A program made the position numbers and the translations under genes. Of a stretch of 64,000 nt of DNA, positions 54,837 through 63,800 are shown piece after piece. The notes below the pieces were generated by a model. It worked only from the letters and a program-made list of their open reading frames with translations. It was not told where the DNA came from and made no database searches. Within the stretch, counting starts at the first letter, position 1. Each line of letters begins with the position of its first letter. This DNA comes from Algoriphagus sanaruensis (GTDB lineage Bacteria; Bacteroidota; Bacteroidia; Cytophagales; Cyclobacteriaceae), in the NCBI RefSeq assembly GCF_001593605.1, contig NZ_CP012836.1, positions 2,422,501 through 2,486,500 on the forward strand, in the 5' to 3' direction.

Positions 54837-55268
54837 ATGAAAAATTTAGCTTTTCGGTTCCTATGGATTGCCTTCCTTTCCCTATGGATTCAACCTGCAG
54901 TAGCTCAGGAAATGACCAAGCAGGATTATTTGGAATTAAGCAAAAAACAAAAGAATACAGGGTTTATTCTTTTGGGTGGTGGTGCCGCTGCGGTAATTGC
55001 CGGGTCGGTACTCTTTAGTGAAAACTTTTGCATTTGGGGCTGTACCAATTCAGAAGATAAACTTGCGGCAACAGGAGCAGCACTTGCATTAGGGGGAGGA
55101 GTGGCTATGCTGGTGAGTATTCCTTCCTTTATTAATTCCAGCAAAAATGCGACTCGAGCTGCCCAGCTAAGCTTGGTTCGGGAGACACTTCCTGGTCCTC
55201 GGATTGCTCCTCAAATTCCCAGATCTTATTTGTCCATTCAGATGAGTATTCCGATTTCGAAACGATAA
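54837..55268 (+). CDS. Small exported/membrane protein of unknown function
   Basis: 143 residues with a signal peptide (MKNLAFRFLWIAF, cut near VAQE at about 25), then two hydrophobic glycine-rich segments: LLGGGAAAVIAGSVLF and ALALGGGVAMLVSIPSF. They are separated by a Cys pair (NFCIWGC, about 63-67). The tail is short and basic. It looks like a Bacteroidota envelope protein with two membrane-spanning or associated regions; no family is named. A strong terminator follows. Confidence 0.65.
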   Translation: MKNLAFRFLWIAFLSLWIQPAVAQEMTKQDYLELSKKQKNTGFILLGGGAAAVIAGSVLFSENFCIWGCTNSEDKLAATGAALALGGGVAMLVSIPSFINSSKNATRAAQLSLVRETLPGPRIAPQIPRSYLSIQMSIPISKR

Positions 55269-55274
55269 AACCTA

Positions 55275-55313
55275 AAAAACGGCCTGTCTACGTTATGCAG
55301 ACAGGCCGTTTTT
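55275..55313 (+). terminator. Intrinsic terminator
   Basis: Fifteen-base perfect stem AAAAACGGCCTGTCT / AGACAGGCCGTTTTT with a nine-base loop. Confidence 0.88.
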
Positions 55314-55454
55314 CTAACAACTTTTTCTATTAAGTAAAGGTGCTTTGCTTGAAAGAGGGTTTAATTTATTGTGATTTTAAATTCAACCGAATGATTTTTG
55401 GATTTTTCGTTTTTATCCTTTAGGATTAACCTGTAATCACCCAATCGATTGATC

Positions 55455-56177
55455 ATGAGAAAATTAGGCTACATTCTGGTTCTTGGACTATTGTGTTCAT
55501 CTTGCGGAAACTCTGAAAACCCTGACACTTTACCTACCTCTGGCGCGATCACGGGTTCAGTGCTTCTATTCGGAGAAGGTTCAGCTAGTCTTCCCCCTGC
55601 AGGAATGAAGGTAAGTATTGAAAATAGTAGTCCCCCCATTGAAGCGACTACTGACAATGCCGGCAAGTTTACCTTAGAAAATGTTCCCTTCGGCACGTAT
55701 ACGCTTAGCTATGAAAAAGAGGGTTTTGGAACTTATAAAAAGCCCGAAATAGTCCATGAAGCGGTGATTTCACCGATCAGTATAACACCTTCCCTTGGCC
55801 AATTGTCAAGCACCCAAGTGATAGAAGTTCGAATGGAAAAAAGTGGATCCTCCTTAATTACCTATGTTACCACTAATCCCGCCGCATCGATCAATTCCCG
55901 ACGCTATATCCGCTATTTTTTCGGAACCACTCCTAATGTTTCAGCGAGTAATTACACTGCTTATTCGGAAACTTATGTTGTCCAAGACACGCCTTACTAC
56001 AGGACATTTGCCCCCTCACAATTATCCCAATTAGGGCTCAATCCTACCGGAACGATCTACATGCGGGTATACGGGGATTCTTTTTTCTCCAATGATTACC
56101 TAGATCCTGTGACTAAAAAAAGGGTTTTCCCGAATTTAAATCCCAACACGGTCGCTGCAAAGTCTGTAACCTTCTGA
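55455..56177 (+). CDS. Lipoprotein with carboxypeptidase-regulatory-like domain
   Basis: 240 residues from ATG 55455; the frame begins at TTG 55449, two codons earlier. Lipobox Cys17 (LLCSSC). A beta-sandwich domain of the carboxypeptidase D-regulatory type (about 30-125) shows ATTDNAGKFTLENVPFGTYTLSYEKEGF. The remaining C-terminal half is novel to me, rich in Ser/Thr/Tyr (RYIRYFFGTTPNVSASNY). Probable surface-exposed lipoprotein. It ends facing a compact four-gene operon on the minus strand. Confidence 0.72.
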   Translation: MRKLGYILVLGLLCSSCGNSENPDTLPTSGAITGSVLLFGEGSASLPPAGMKVSIENSSPPIEATTDNAGKFTLENVPFGTYTLSYEKEGFGTYKKPEIVHEAVISPISITPSLGQLSSTQVIEVRMEKSGSSLITYVTTNPAASINSRRYIRYFFGTTPNVSASNYTAYSETYVVQDTPYYRTFAPSQLSQLGLNPTGTIYMRVYGDSFFSNDYLDPVTKKRVFPNLNPNTVAAKSVTF

Positions 56178-56196
56178 AATGAGAATCCAAATAGTT

Positions 56197-56526
56197 TCAA
56201 TCTTCAAAAACCAGCTCCCGACTTGAAGTCAATTTGATTTTCCGAGCCACCGAAAGGCCCGAAAAGTCGCCAATCAGTCGGTAGTCTATTTGTCGAATGG
56301 AAAATTGATTTCTCAAGGCCAATAAGAATTCACCTCGTGCTGCAGTCCATCCGGAATTTCCTACTTCCTGATTAAATCGATCAATCAGCTCTTGATCAGA
56401 AAGCCGCAGGAGGTTTACGGTAAAATAGGATACGTTCATAATTGTCAATTTTTCAAAGAGTGGATAATTCAAATCTGTCCATACTTTCCAGCTTGGCAGA
56501 TTTGAGTATTTCGATCGAAATGGCAT
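56197..56526 (-). CDS. Unknown protein D of a compact four-gene operon
   Basis: 109 residues from ATG 56526; a second start at 56439 (MNVSYFTVNLL) would give 80 residues and is equally plausible. The visible core is LSDQELIDRFNQEVG then GWTAARGEFLLALRNQFSIRQID, a helical domain I do not recognise. No signal peptide. It follows gene C with a two-base gap and is the last gene of the cluster; the stop codon is 20 bases from the convergent lipoprotein gene's stop. Confidence 0.6.
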   Translation of the reverse strand: MPFRSKYSNLPSWKVWTDLNYPLFEKLTIMNVSYFTVNLLRLSDQELIDRFNQEVGNSGWTAARGEFLLALRNQFSIRQIDYRLIGDFSGLSVARKIKLTSSRELVFED

Positions 56527-56528
56527 TT

Positions 56529-56963
56529 CTATTTAAAATAATGCCGGACATTCATTCCGATGATTTCGTGGCTTTGGGTCACCAAAGTTCCCCCGCTTGG
56601 AATCGTCGAACTGGTATAAGCTTGTCCATCAAAGATGTAATAGCCCATTTCTGGGCCTTCCACCAAGCAAAGTCTGGCAGGACGCTTTAACTGTGCTTCC
56701 AGTTGGTCTTTCACTTGATGCGTTCGCTCAATCAAAAGCTCATGAACTTTGGAATACTTGTCGATTTCATACAATGCCAGCATCCAAGGCTCAACTCCTT
56801 CGAGTTGAATTCCACCAGATTCAGTGGACTCCTTTTCGTCCAACTGAATGGGAAGCTGCATATACACCCCACTGGTAATCCGCACGATGAGGTAGGGAAA
56901 TATTCCGTATCCTGCAGGGAATTTTCGGAATTCAGACCAAGGAATTGATTTATCGAGGTTCAT
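56529..56963 (-). CDS. Unknown protein C of a compact four-gene operon
   Basis: 144 residues from ATG 56963; upstream frame to 57083 lies in gene B and is ignored. Opens MNLDKSIPWSEFRKFPAG and has a beta-rich pattern (YLIVRITSGVYMQLPIQL) and a helix with EAQLKRPARLCL. No signal peptide, membrane segment or family I can name. It overlaps gene B by 14 bases. Confidence 0.62.
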   Translation of the reverse strand: MNLDKSIPWSEFRKFPAGYGIFPYLIVRITSGVYMQLPIQLDEKESTESGGIQLEGVEPWMLALYEIDKYSKVHELLIERTHQVKDQLEAQLKRPARLCLVEGPEMGYYIFDGQAYTSSTIPSGGTLVTQSHEIIGMNVRHYFK

Positions 56964-57165
56964 TGCTGTCTTTTTTAGGGCGGATGACCCGCACGGTAAA
57001 ATTGGATTTCTGGTATTTTTTATCCTCGGGCTTAGCCCAAGGACGCCTGCAGAAGATTTGCTCTGCACATTCTTTTTCCACAATCAGATGCGCATAGGCA
57101 CTGAGCGGAACAGCCAAATCTTCGAAGGTGACTTCGAAAAGGATGCGATCTCGGATTAAAGCCAT
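56950..57165 (-). CDS. Unknown protein B of a compact four-gene operon
   Basis: 71 residues starting MALIRDRILFEVTFEDLA, with three Cys (EKECAEQIFC) in the middle and a basic Lys/Arg tail (RVIRPKKDSNEPR). Small soluble protein; no family. It lies three bases from gene A and overlaps gene C, which places the four genes in one transcript. Confidence 0.6.
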   Translation of the reverse strand: MALIRDRILFEVTFEDLAVPLSAYAHLIVEKECAEQIFCRRPWAKPEDKKYQKSNFTVRVIRPKKDSNEPR

Positions 57166-57168
57166 GAC

Positions 57169-57537
57169 TCAGGAGTTTAAGGAAAAGTGCGTGATCTTTT
57201 GTATCGGTAAACTCGAATCAAAGGGCAAAAGCAAAACCTGCTGGCTTTGTGCCACAATTCCAAAGCTTCCGGGAGCAGTTCCCAAACTGAGACTAGCGCC
57301 CAGATACTGCTTGCTTTCATCGAAATGCAGCAAGACATAGGGAGTAACCCCACTGAGATCCACCTGGGTAGTCAGGAGGGAATGGGTAAACTGAATCAAG
57401 ACGGCATCCTGCTGGGTGATCCAATCTTGAGCCCGAAGGGAAGTGTGTGGATATTCCACCTGAAGGATTGAGAAAGTCTGGGGAGGATGCTCCCGAAAGT
57501 GCAGGATCAGCTCCTGCTGCGTAGTGAAAATGGACAT
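57169..57537 (-). CDS. Unknown protein A of a compact four-gene operon
   Basis: 122 residues, beta-rich, opening MSIFTTQQELILHFREHPP; later GASLSLGTAPGSFGIV and QQVLLLPFDSSLP. No signal peptide and no family I recognise. It is the first gene of the cluster; immediately upstream are an inverted repeat GTTTAA-GG-TTAAAC (57548-57561) and a GC-richer unassigned stretch. Confidence 0.62.
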   Translation of the reverse strand: MSIFTTQQELILHFREHPPQTFSILQVEYPHTSLRAQDWITQQDAVLIQFTHSLLTTQVDLSGVTPYVLLHFDESKQYLGASLSLGTAPGSFGIVAQSQQVLLLPFDSSLPIQKITHFSLNS

Positions 57538-57849
57538 GATAACATGCGTTTAAGGTTAAACATGGTTATCACCAAGAAGAAAGCGGGGGAGATGCAGGTA
57601 AACATTTTTGGTCTGCAATGACCCTCATCGATGGACCACCGTGGTGTTTGACTCGGTTGGTATCAGCCATGCTGATTCTTGATGATGCCCAAAGGTAAGT
57701 TTATGCTCAGTGGAAAAGCAAGAGGGGAGAATAAAAATGGCAGAGATTGTCGGGGAGGGAGATAATGAGATTATTGGACTCAAAATTCATCTTAATGCTT
57801 TGGTAGTTTTAATTTGATTTTGACATATTCGAAAATTAGTTTTTGAAGA
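57538..57849. other. Unassigned 312-base intergenic region with inverted repeats
   Basis: Contains GTTTAA-GG-TTAAAC at 57548-57561, ACCAC-C-GTGGT at 57635-57645 and ATCAGC-CAT-GCTGAT at 57662-57676. It is locally GC-richer than the surroundings. At the right edge is a candidate promoter for the HNH gene. I see no gene. Confidence 0.4.
57814..57845 (+). promoter_or_regulatory. Candidate promoter of the HNH gene
   Basis: TTG (57814-57816), 20 bases, then TAGTTTTTG (57837-57845), one T longer than TAnnTTTG; the ATG is 5 bases further, giving an almost leaderless transcript. Confidence 0.4.
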
Positions 57850-58800
57850 ATGACTATTGAGCAAATTGCTGCATCGTTTTTTAAGGTTAAAAGAGCCTCA
57901 ACATCTTACGGAATGGCTCCGCATAAACCAATTTTATTGCTTTCTCTTTTGGACTTGATGGATTCGGGTGAATCATTGAATAATCAGTTCATTGTAAATG
58001 CTGATTTGGTAGCTGCATTTCATGAGAATTGGTCACTTTTAGTTTTTACGGGCCATACAGAGGATTTTACTCAACCATTTTATTATCTCCAAAATGATAA
58101 AATAGGAGGTAAAAATTTTTGGAAACTCCAACCAAAGGTTGGGTATTCAATTAATTCTCACATAAAAAGTATCCAAGTTCTTTCTGATGTTCTTCAATAT
58201 GGTACCTTTTCCGATGAGGTTTTTCTAGAATTAATAGAACCAAAAAATCGGATGGTTCTAAGAGAATTACTTCTTAATCATTTTTTTCCTGGCTATAAGA
58301 GTGGATATTTTTCTAATAAAAAATCAGAGAACGCCTATCTTAAAAGCATTGATAGTTATGTATTGAATCAAACCGATAAGGTTCAAAGACTACAAGTTGC
58401 AGAGGAAGAGTGGGGTTATGTCAGGAGTAGTACCTTCAAAAAATGGGTTCCTAGAGTTTATCAAAATACATGTGCCATATCTCGAATGAAATTGGTTTCT
58501 ACTTTTGGGTATTCTTTAATTGATGCATGTCATATCCGTCCATTTTCCGATAATCAAGATGATCGTGTAACCAATGGAATTGCGCTATGCCCTAACCTCC
58601 ATCGTGCGTTTGACAGGGGCCTGATTAGTATAGACCAAGAGTATAAAGTATTGGTTACTGATCAAATTCAAGAAGATAAATCAAATCCTTATGGACTTGA
58701 AAATTTAAAAGGGAGAAAGATTTTGTTACCAGCTGAAAAGCATCTTTGGCCAGATCAGGAAAATTTGGAATGGCATAGGGGAAATCGGTTTTCAACATAA
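57850..58800 (+). CDS. McrA-type HNH endonuclease with APHKP N-terminal domain
   Basis: 316 residues. The C-terminal nuclease is a textbook HNH: Cys208 (CAIS), His228 in ACHIRPFS, Asn242 in VTNGIAL and His251 in NLHRAFDRGLI. The N-terminal domain has GMAPHKPILLLSL at 21-33, the motif I associate with phosphorothioate-DNA-sensing (ScoMcrA-like) type IV restriction enzymes; that assignment is from memory. No dnd modification genes are present. It converges with the helicase-nuclease fusion, stop codons 9 bases apart. Probable defence nuclease. Confidence 0.85.
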   Translation: MTIEQIAASFFKVKRASTSYGMAPHKPILLLSLLDLMDSGESLNNQFIVNADLVAAFHENWSLLVFTGHTEDFTQPFYYLQNDKIGGKNFWKLQPKVGYSINSHIKSIQVLSDVLQYGTFSDEVFLELIEPKNRMVLRELLLNHFFPGYKSGYFSNKKSENAYLKSIDSYVLNQTDKVQRLQVAEEEWGYVRSSTFKKWVPRVYQNTCAISRMKLVSTFGYSLIDACHIRPFSDNQDDRVTNGIALCPNLHRAFDRGLISIDQEYKVLVTDQIQEDKSNPYGLENLKGRKILLPAEKHLWPDQENLEWHRGNRFST

Positions 58801-58809
58801 AAGCAATTT

Positions 58810-60789
58810 TCAGTTTAAAATGGGTAAACCGATTGACTTAAAATATTCAAATGTATTATCATAAAATTCTGGGTTCCTTGTATGATCATCAGGATTACCT
58901 TCCGGAACTAGAATGATCATTCCTTTTCTTGCTCGGGTTAAAAGGACTCTATAGGCGTTAATTAAATACTTTTGCCTTTCTTCTTTGTTGATTTTTTGCC
59001 ATTTGTTCCCTTTAAATGAAAAAGATTTCCAGCCAGAATTGGAATATCTTAAGTCCCCATCCCAAGTAACACAAGCCCAATCAAGTTCAAGACCTTGAAC
59101 TTGGAATTCTGTAGCAACATCTTCCAAAAAATAGGATGAGCGAATATCATCTTTACCATTTAGAAACCAATGAACAGGGTTAATTGGCGATTTAACATCA
59201 ATAGCCAAAGGCTTTAATCTATAGGCCTGCGAAGAAACTACAATTCCATATCTTTCAGATCCTCTAGCTTTTTCTTTAATCCATTTTTTTGCAGTATCAA
59301 TAGATCTTGTGATTGCTATTGGATATTGATTTTGAAAACTTTTTAATGTTTGTTTCGATTCAATTTTATTTAGATCTAAAAGCTGTTTTACAAATAATGA
59401 AAGCTTTTCGGCTCTTATTGATCGCATAGAAACACCCAAATGCAAATCAGGATTAAAGACTACTTTGCATTCATTTTTTAATTCAAGAATCGAATCCATT
59501 GCGTCATATTCTGAATCAAAAAGGTGAGGAGAAATATGTGTTTCCCAATCTTTGAACTTTGTTTTTACTGCTTTAATCCATTCAGAAATTCCTGCTTCTC
59601 CAGTATTAATTTCTTGGCCCCCGCCGACTAAGCAAACAATTACAGCCCAGTCTTTATGCCTATTCAAGCATGAAATCAGAAATTCTGGTTCTGAAGAATC
59701 AAATCCTATTATTCCTTTTTTCCTAGCCATGAAATTAACTGTCTGTTCTTTTGTCCAAGCTCTTTGAGCTTCGTCAAAAATAGCTACATGATCATAGGGG
59801 GCCGATTGATCTCTGAGGTATTCGTCCCTGTAGTGGTGAATTATCTGTATAAATGATTTTACTCCTTTTAAAGCTTCATTTTTTGTGATTCGATTTCCCT
59901 TTGATTTTTCTTGTTCTACTTTATCTCTAGCTAAAGCTTCTTGTAAAACTGCTACTAAAGGACCATTTCCAGATAAATAAACACTTGAATCACCTAGTTC
60001 TTTATCCAAATGATCTGTGGCTACTTTTAATCCTACTAGCGTTTTACCTGCTCCAGGAACTCCAGTAACAAAACAAATTATCTTTTTCCCCAAAGTTTTA
60101 GCAATTCTGATTTGGTCAGAAATGTAGGTTGTGGTTTGATTAAGATTTTTAGCATCTGAATCACTTTTCGTTATCTCCTCTACTGTATGATTTTTGTACA
60201 AACTAACTGCTGCTTCAATAATGGTAGGGATAGGTTGATAACTACCCTTGACATAGGAACTGTCAATTGTTTTTTCTTCATTACCAAGTAATTCTAAGGC
60301 CTTATCTATTGTTATTTTGAGATCCTTTGAATTTGTTCTTACAGGTTTAAATAGAAAATCATTATGGGAGGTGGTTTCAAATTCAATAACTGAATTGGAC
60401 GCATTTGTTGCAATTAGAATCGGAATCAGAACTGACTCATGGCTAGGCTGATGAAAACTTTTTAAATCAAGTGCATAATCCCAAACTTGTTCGATATTAT
60501 GGTTTAGATAATTCTGTTCTCCAACCTTGAATTCAAGAATAAAAACAAGGTTTTTAATTAAGAGAAGACAATCAATTCTTTTTCCCATTCTTGGGACTGA
60601 AAACTCAAAAAATAAGTAGCCATCTTTTTCAGTTAAGGCTTCCTTCAGAATTTTAATCTGATTTTCCCATGCAAAAATTTCATTTTGGTTATTTCCAAAT
60701 TGATTTGTTAGTGCAATTTCTCCAATTATTGACTCATTACTTTTCCTCAAAAAAAGGCTTATTGGATCACTGTAATAAAAATTAAGCAT
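58810..60789 (-). CDS. PD-(D/E)XK nuclease-DUF2075 helicase fusion
   Basis: 659 residues. The N-terminal part (about 35-130) has an R-x-D (Arg71-Asp73) and E-F-K (Glu86-Lys88) pattern followed by a Q..WDY helix (Gln101-Tyr105), the core of PD-(D/E)XK nucleases. The C-terminal 430 residues are a DUF2075/Schlafen-group-like SF1 helicase: Walker A GVPGAGKT at 243-250, Walker B VAIFDEAQ at 335-342, CLVGGGQEIN, and late motifs QGLELDWACVTW and YRVLLTRARKGMI. It begins 30 bases after smc with no terminator between them, so it is probably read through from smc. Candidate anti-invader protein. Confidence 0.85.
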   Translation of the reverse strand: MLNFYYSDPISLFLRKSNESIIGEIALTNQFGNNQNEIFAWENQIKILKEALTEKDGYLFFEFSVPRMGKRIDCLLLIKNLVFILEFKVGEQNYLNHNIEQVWDYALDLKSFHQPSHESVLIPILIATNASNSVIEFETTSHNDFLFKPVRTNSKDLKITIDKALELLGNEEKTIDSSYVKGSYQPIPTIIEAAVSLYKNHTVEEITKSDSDAKNLNQTTTYISDQIRIAKTLGKKIICFVTGVPGAGKTLVGLKVATDHLDKELGDSSVYLSGNGPLVAVLQEALARDKVEQEKSKGNRITKNEALKGVKSFIQIIHHYRDEYLRDQSAPYDHVAIFDEAQRAWTKEQTVNFMARKKGIIGFDSSEPEFLISCLNRHKDWAVIVCLVGGGQEINTGEAGISEWIKAVKTKFKDWETHISPHLFDSEYDAMDSILELKNECKVVFNPDLHLGVSMRSIRAEKLSLFVKQLLDLNKIESKQTLKSFQNQYPIAITRSIDTAKKWIKEKARGSERYGIVVSSQAYRLKPLAIDVKSPINPVHWFLNGKDDIRSSYFLEDVATEFQVQGLELDWACVTWDGDLRYSNSGWKSFSFKGNKWQKINKEERQKYLINAYRVLLTRARKGMIILVPEGNPDDHTRNPEFYDNTFEYFKSIGLPILN

Positions 60790-60819
60790 TAATTAAAAGT
60801 TGGATTACAATTTTTATTT

Positions 60820-63800
60820 CTACGCCATCTCCCTCAAATCCACCGGAACTACCCTTGATACCCCCGCTTCGATCATCGTTACTCCGTAGATAATATCTGT
60901 GCTGGCCATGGTGCGCTTGTTGTGCGTCACGATAATAAACTGGCTCTCGGAGCTAAACTTTTGGATAATCTGGTTGAACTTATCAATGTTTGCATCGTCC
61001 AGCGGAGCGTCCACTTCGTCGAAAATACAGAAAGGAGCTGGCTTCAGCAGATAGATGGAAAAGAGTAGGGAAGTGGCAGTCAGGGTCTTTTCACCCCCGC
61101 TCAGTTGGTTGATCGTCAAAGGTCGTTTGCCCTTAGGCTTAGCCATAATCTCGATCGGAGATTCCAGGGGATTTTCCGGATCGACCAAAGTCAGGTCACA
61201 GTCATCCTGCTCGGTAAATAGGGAGCGGAAGACCTTGACAAAGTTTTCCTTGATCTTGGCAAAGGCATCCAAGAAGGTCTCCTTGGCCACTTGATCAATT
61301 TCTGAAATGGTATTTAAAAGGCCTTCCTTGGCCTGAATCAGGTCGTTTTTCTGGGTGCTGATAAAATCAAATCGCTGCTTGATTTCATCATACGCCTCCA
61401 TGGCCATTGGGTTGATCGGGCCGATTTTCTCCAATCGTTCCTTTTGCTTGCGCACCAGTTCCCGGAGTTCCTCTTCCCCAAATTCCTCAAATTCCGGATC
61501 CAAGTTGGGATTTTCATCCATCACCTGGTCCAAGTGGAGTTCAAACTCCACGCTGAGTCGCTCCTTCATCCCGCTCATTTTGAGCTTGATTTCATTGATC
61601 GTCTGGTGAAGCTCCTGAATCAACTGATCAAAGGCTTCCTTGGCTTTTTGCAAGCTTCGGATTCGAGTATCCGTCTCGTCAATCAGTCCACGGGCGCCGT
61701 AATAGTCCTTTTCAGCCTCATTGACTCCACGTTCGATACTTTCCTTTTCGGCATAGAGCTCGATCAGTTCGTCGTCCTTGATTTCGTTGTTTTCTAGCAG
61801 GGTTTTGATTTCCGCATCGAGCTGCCCAAGTTCGGCCTGAGACTTTTCGATTCGCTCTTTGGAACTGTCAAAGGCATTTTGCTTAAACTCAATCTCTTGC
61901 TCCAGGCTATTGACCCGGTTGACCTGCTGGATATAGGTGATATTTTCCTGGTTGAAGGATTGGGACTTTTCAGAAAGCGCCTTGTTTTCGAGTTCCACCT
62001 CTTCCTGCAATAGACTTACCTGATCGGTCAAGCCTTCAAATTCGGCTTTTTCCCCTTCCAAGTTGGGAAGGATCTCGGTGAGACTTTCTTCCAAACTCGC
62101 AATTCGGTCCAAAATATCTTCCCGCTTGTTGGCATTGGAGCTAAGCAGCTCTGCGAGTTGTTCCTTTTTGGTTCGGATCGAGACAAAGCCAGAGTTCAAT
62201 TCATTGATCTTAGCCTGGCTTTGCTCCAAGGCGGCTTTGTAGGACACCTCTTTGAGTTTGAGGAGGTCGCTGAGTTTTTGATCCAAATTGGAACGGGTGG
62301 TGCTGACTTTTTTGCTCAGGTCCTTGATCTCCCGATCGAGCTTTTCGAGGTTTTTGGCCCGCCCGATTCGCTTTCCTTCAAATAGACCCACCGAACCTCC
62401 GGAAATGGAGAATTTGCGCTTGGTGTATTTGCCTGTTTCGGAAAGGAAAATGCAATCAGGATCCTGCGGAAAATCCTTGTAATCCCCCTGCACGAGGTAG
62501 ACATTGTCCAGGATAAAATTGATCAGACGGCTGTATTTTACATCGAATTCGATGATCTCCGTAGCCGCAATTGCATTGGCGAAAAGCTTGCTTTGGCTCG
62601 GCTTGAATCGCTCAAAATTCTCCAGCACAAAGAAATTGGCCTTTCCTCGGGCTGCATCACTGAGCAACTGGATCGCAGCAATGGCCTCTGCCTCGGTGTC
62701 GACTACATAGTAGTTCATGTAGGTTTCGAGGTAGTTTTCGATCGTGACCCGGTACTTTTCATCCGTGGTCAACAAGTCGGAAAGGAGAGGGACATCTTTG
62801 CCCCAGGTGCTGTTTTTCTTAAGAAACTTGATAGCTTCTGGAAAGCCTTCCAGATTCTCCACCAAGGATTTGGTCAGGTTAAATTCATTGGTTTTCGAAT
62901 CCAACTTACGAGAAGAAGTCGTCAGCTCCTCTCGGATCATTTCGATGACCCGATTGGTTTCCTCGATCTTTTGATCTTGATCTTCCTGCTTGGATTTCAG
63001 TAGCTGAAATTCCGCACTTGCCTCATCCAGTTGGCTTTTGAGCTCCACCATCTTTTCTTCAAACTCCACCAAATTGGCTTCCTGAGAAGAATCATCCGAT
63101 GAAGTTCGCTCCAATTCCTGCTTGAGCGTGCTGAGCTGAATCTGCTTGATTTCAACCTCCTTTCCGAGTTGGTACACCCGATCTTTCAATCGATCAAAGC
63201 GAAGACTTACTTCTTTAAGTGCTTGCGTCTTTTCCGAAGCGACCAACTTTTGGGCATCGTATTCTTCCCGAAGCTGGGAGACGATCACCTCTTTTTCATT
63301 GAGTATTTTCTCAGCCGATTCCCGCTCTTGTTGCAAAGAGCGAATTGAGAATCCAGCCCGATCGTTGGACTTTCTGTCCGTGTCGATTTGCTCACGGAGT
63401 TTTTGGGATCGGTCTTCTAAAAATCGAAGTCGCTCATTTTTGATTTTTTTCTCCGATTCGAAGGCACGGATTTTATTAACATGCTCATTTAAGGTCTTCT
63501 GACGAGAAGAGAGCAGCTTTTCCTTATGAATCAAATCCGCCTTCAATTGCTCCAATTGGGCTTCCTGATCCGCCATTTGAGCCTGAACCTGGAGTTTGCG
63601 ATCTGATTCGGATTGAATTTTGGCATTCGCCTCGAGGAGGGATTGTGCATATTTTTCGATGGACTTCTTGGCGAGGTTGATGCTTGCCTTTCGGTAGTCT
63701 TCCTTGATTTCGAAGTATTTGGCGGCTTGTTTCGCCTGCTTTTCCAGGGACTTGAGGTTTTTATCGATCTCGTAAAGGAGATCTTCCACCCGAGCTAAAT

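Noticed and set aside
57814..57845. HNH promoter as an exact consensus
   Set aside because: One extra T between the TA and G, so it is reported only as a candidate.
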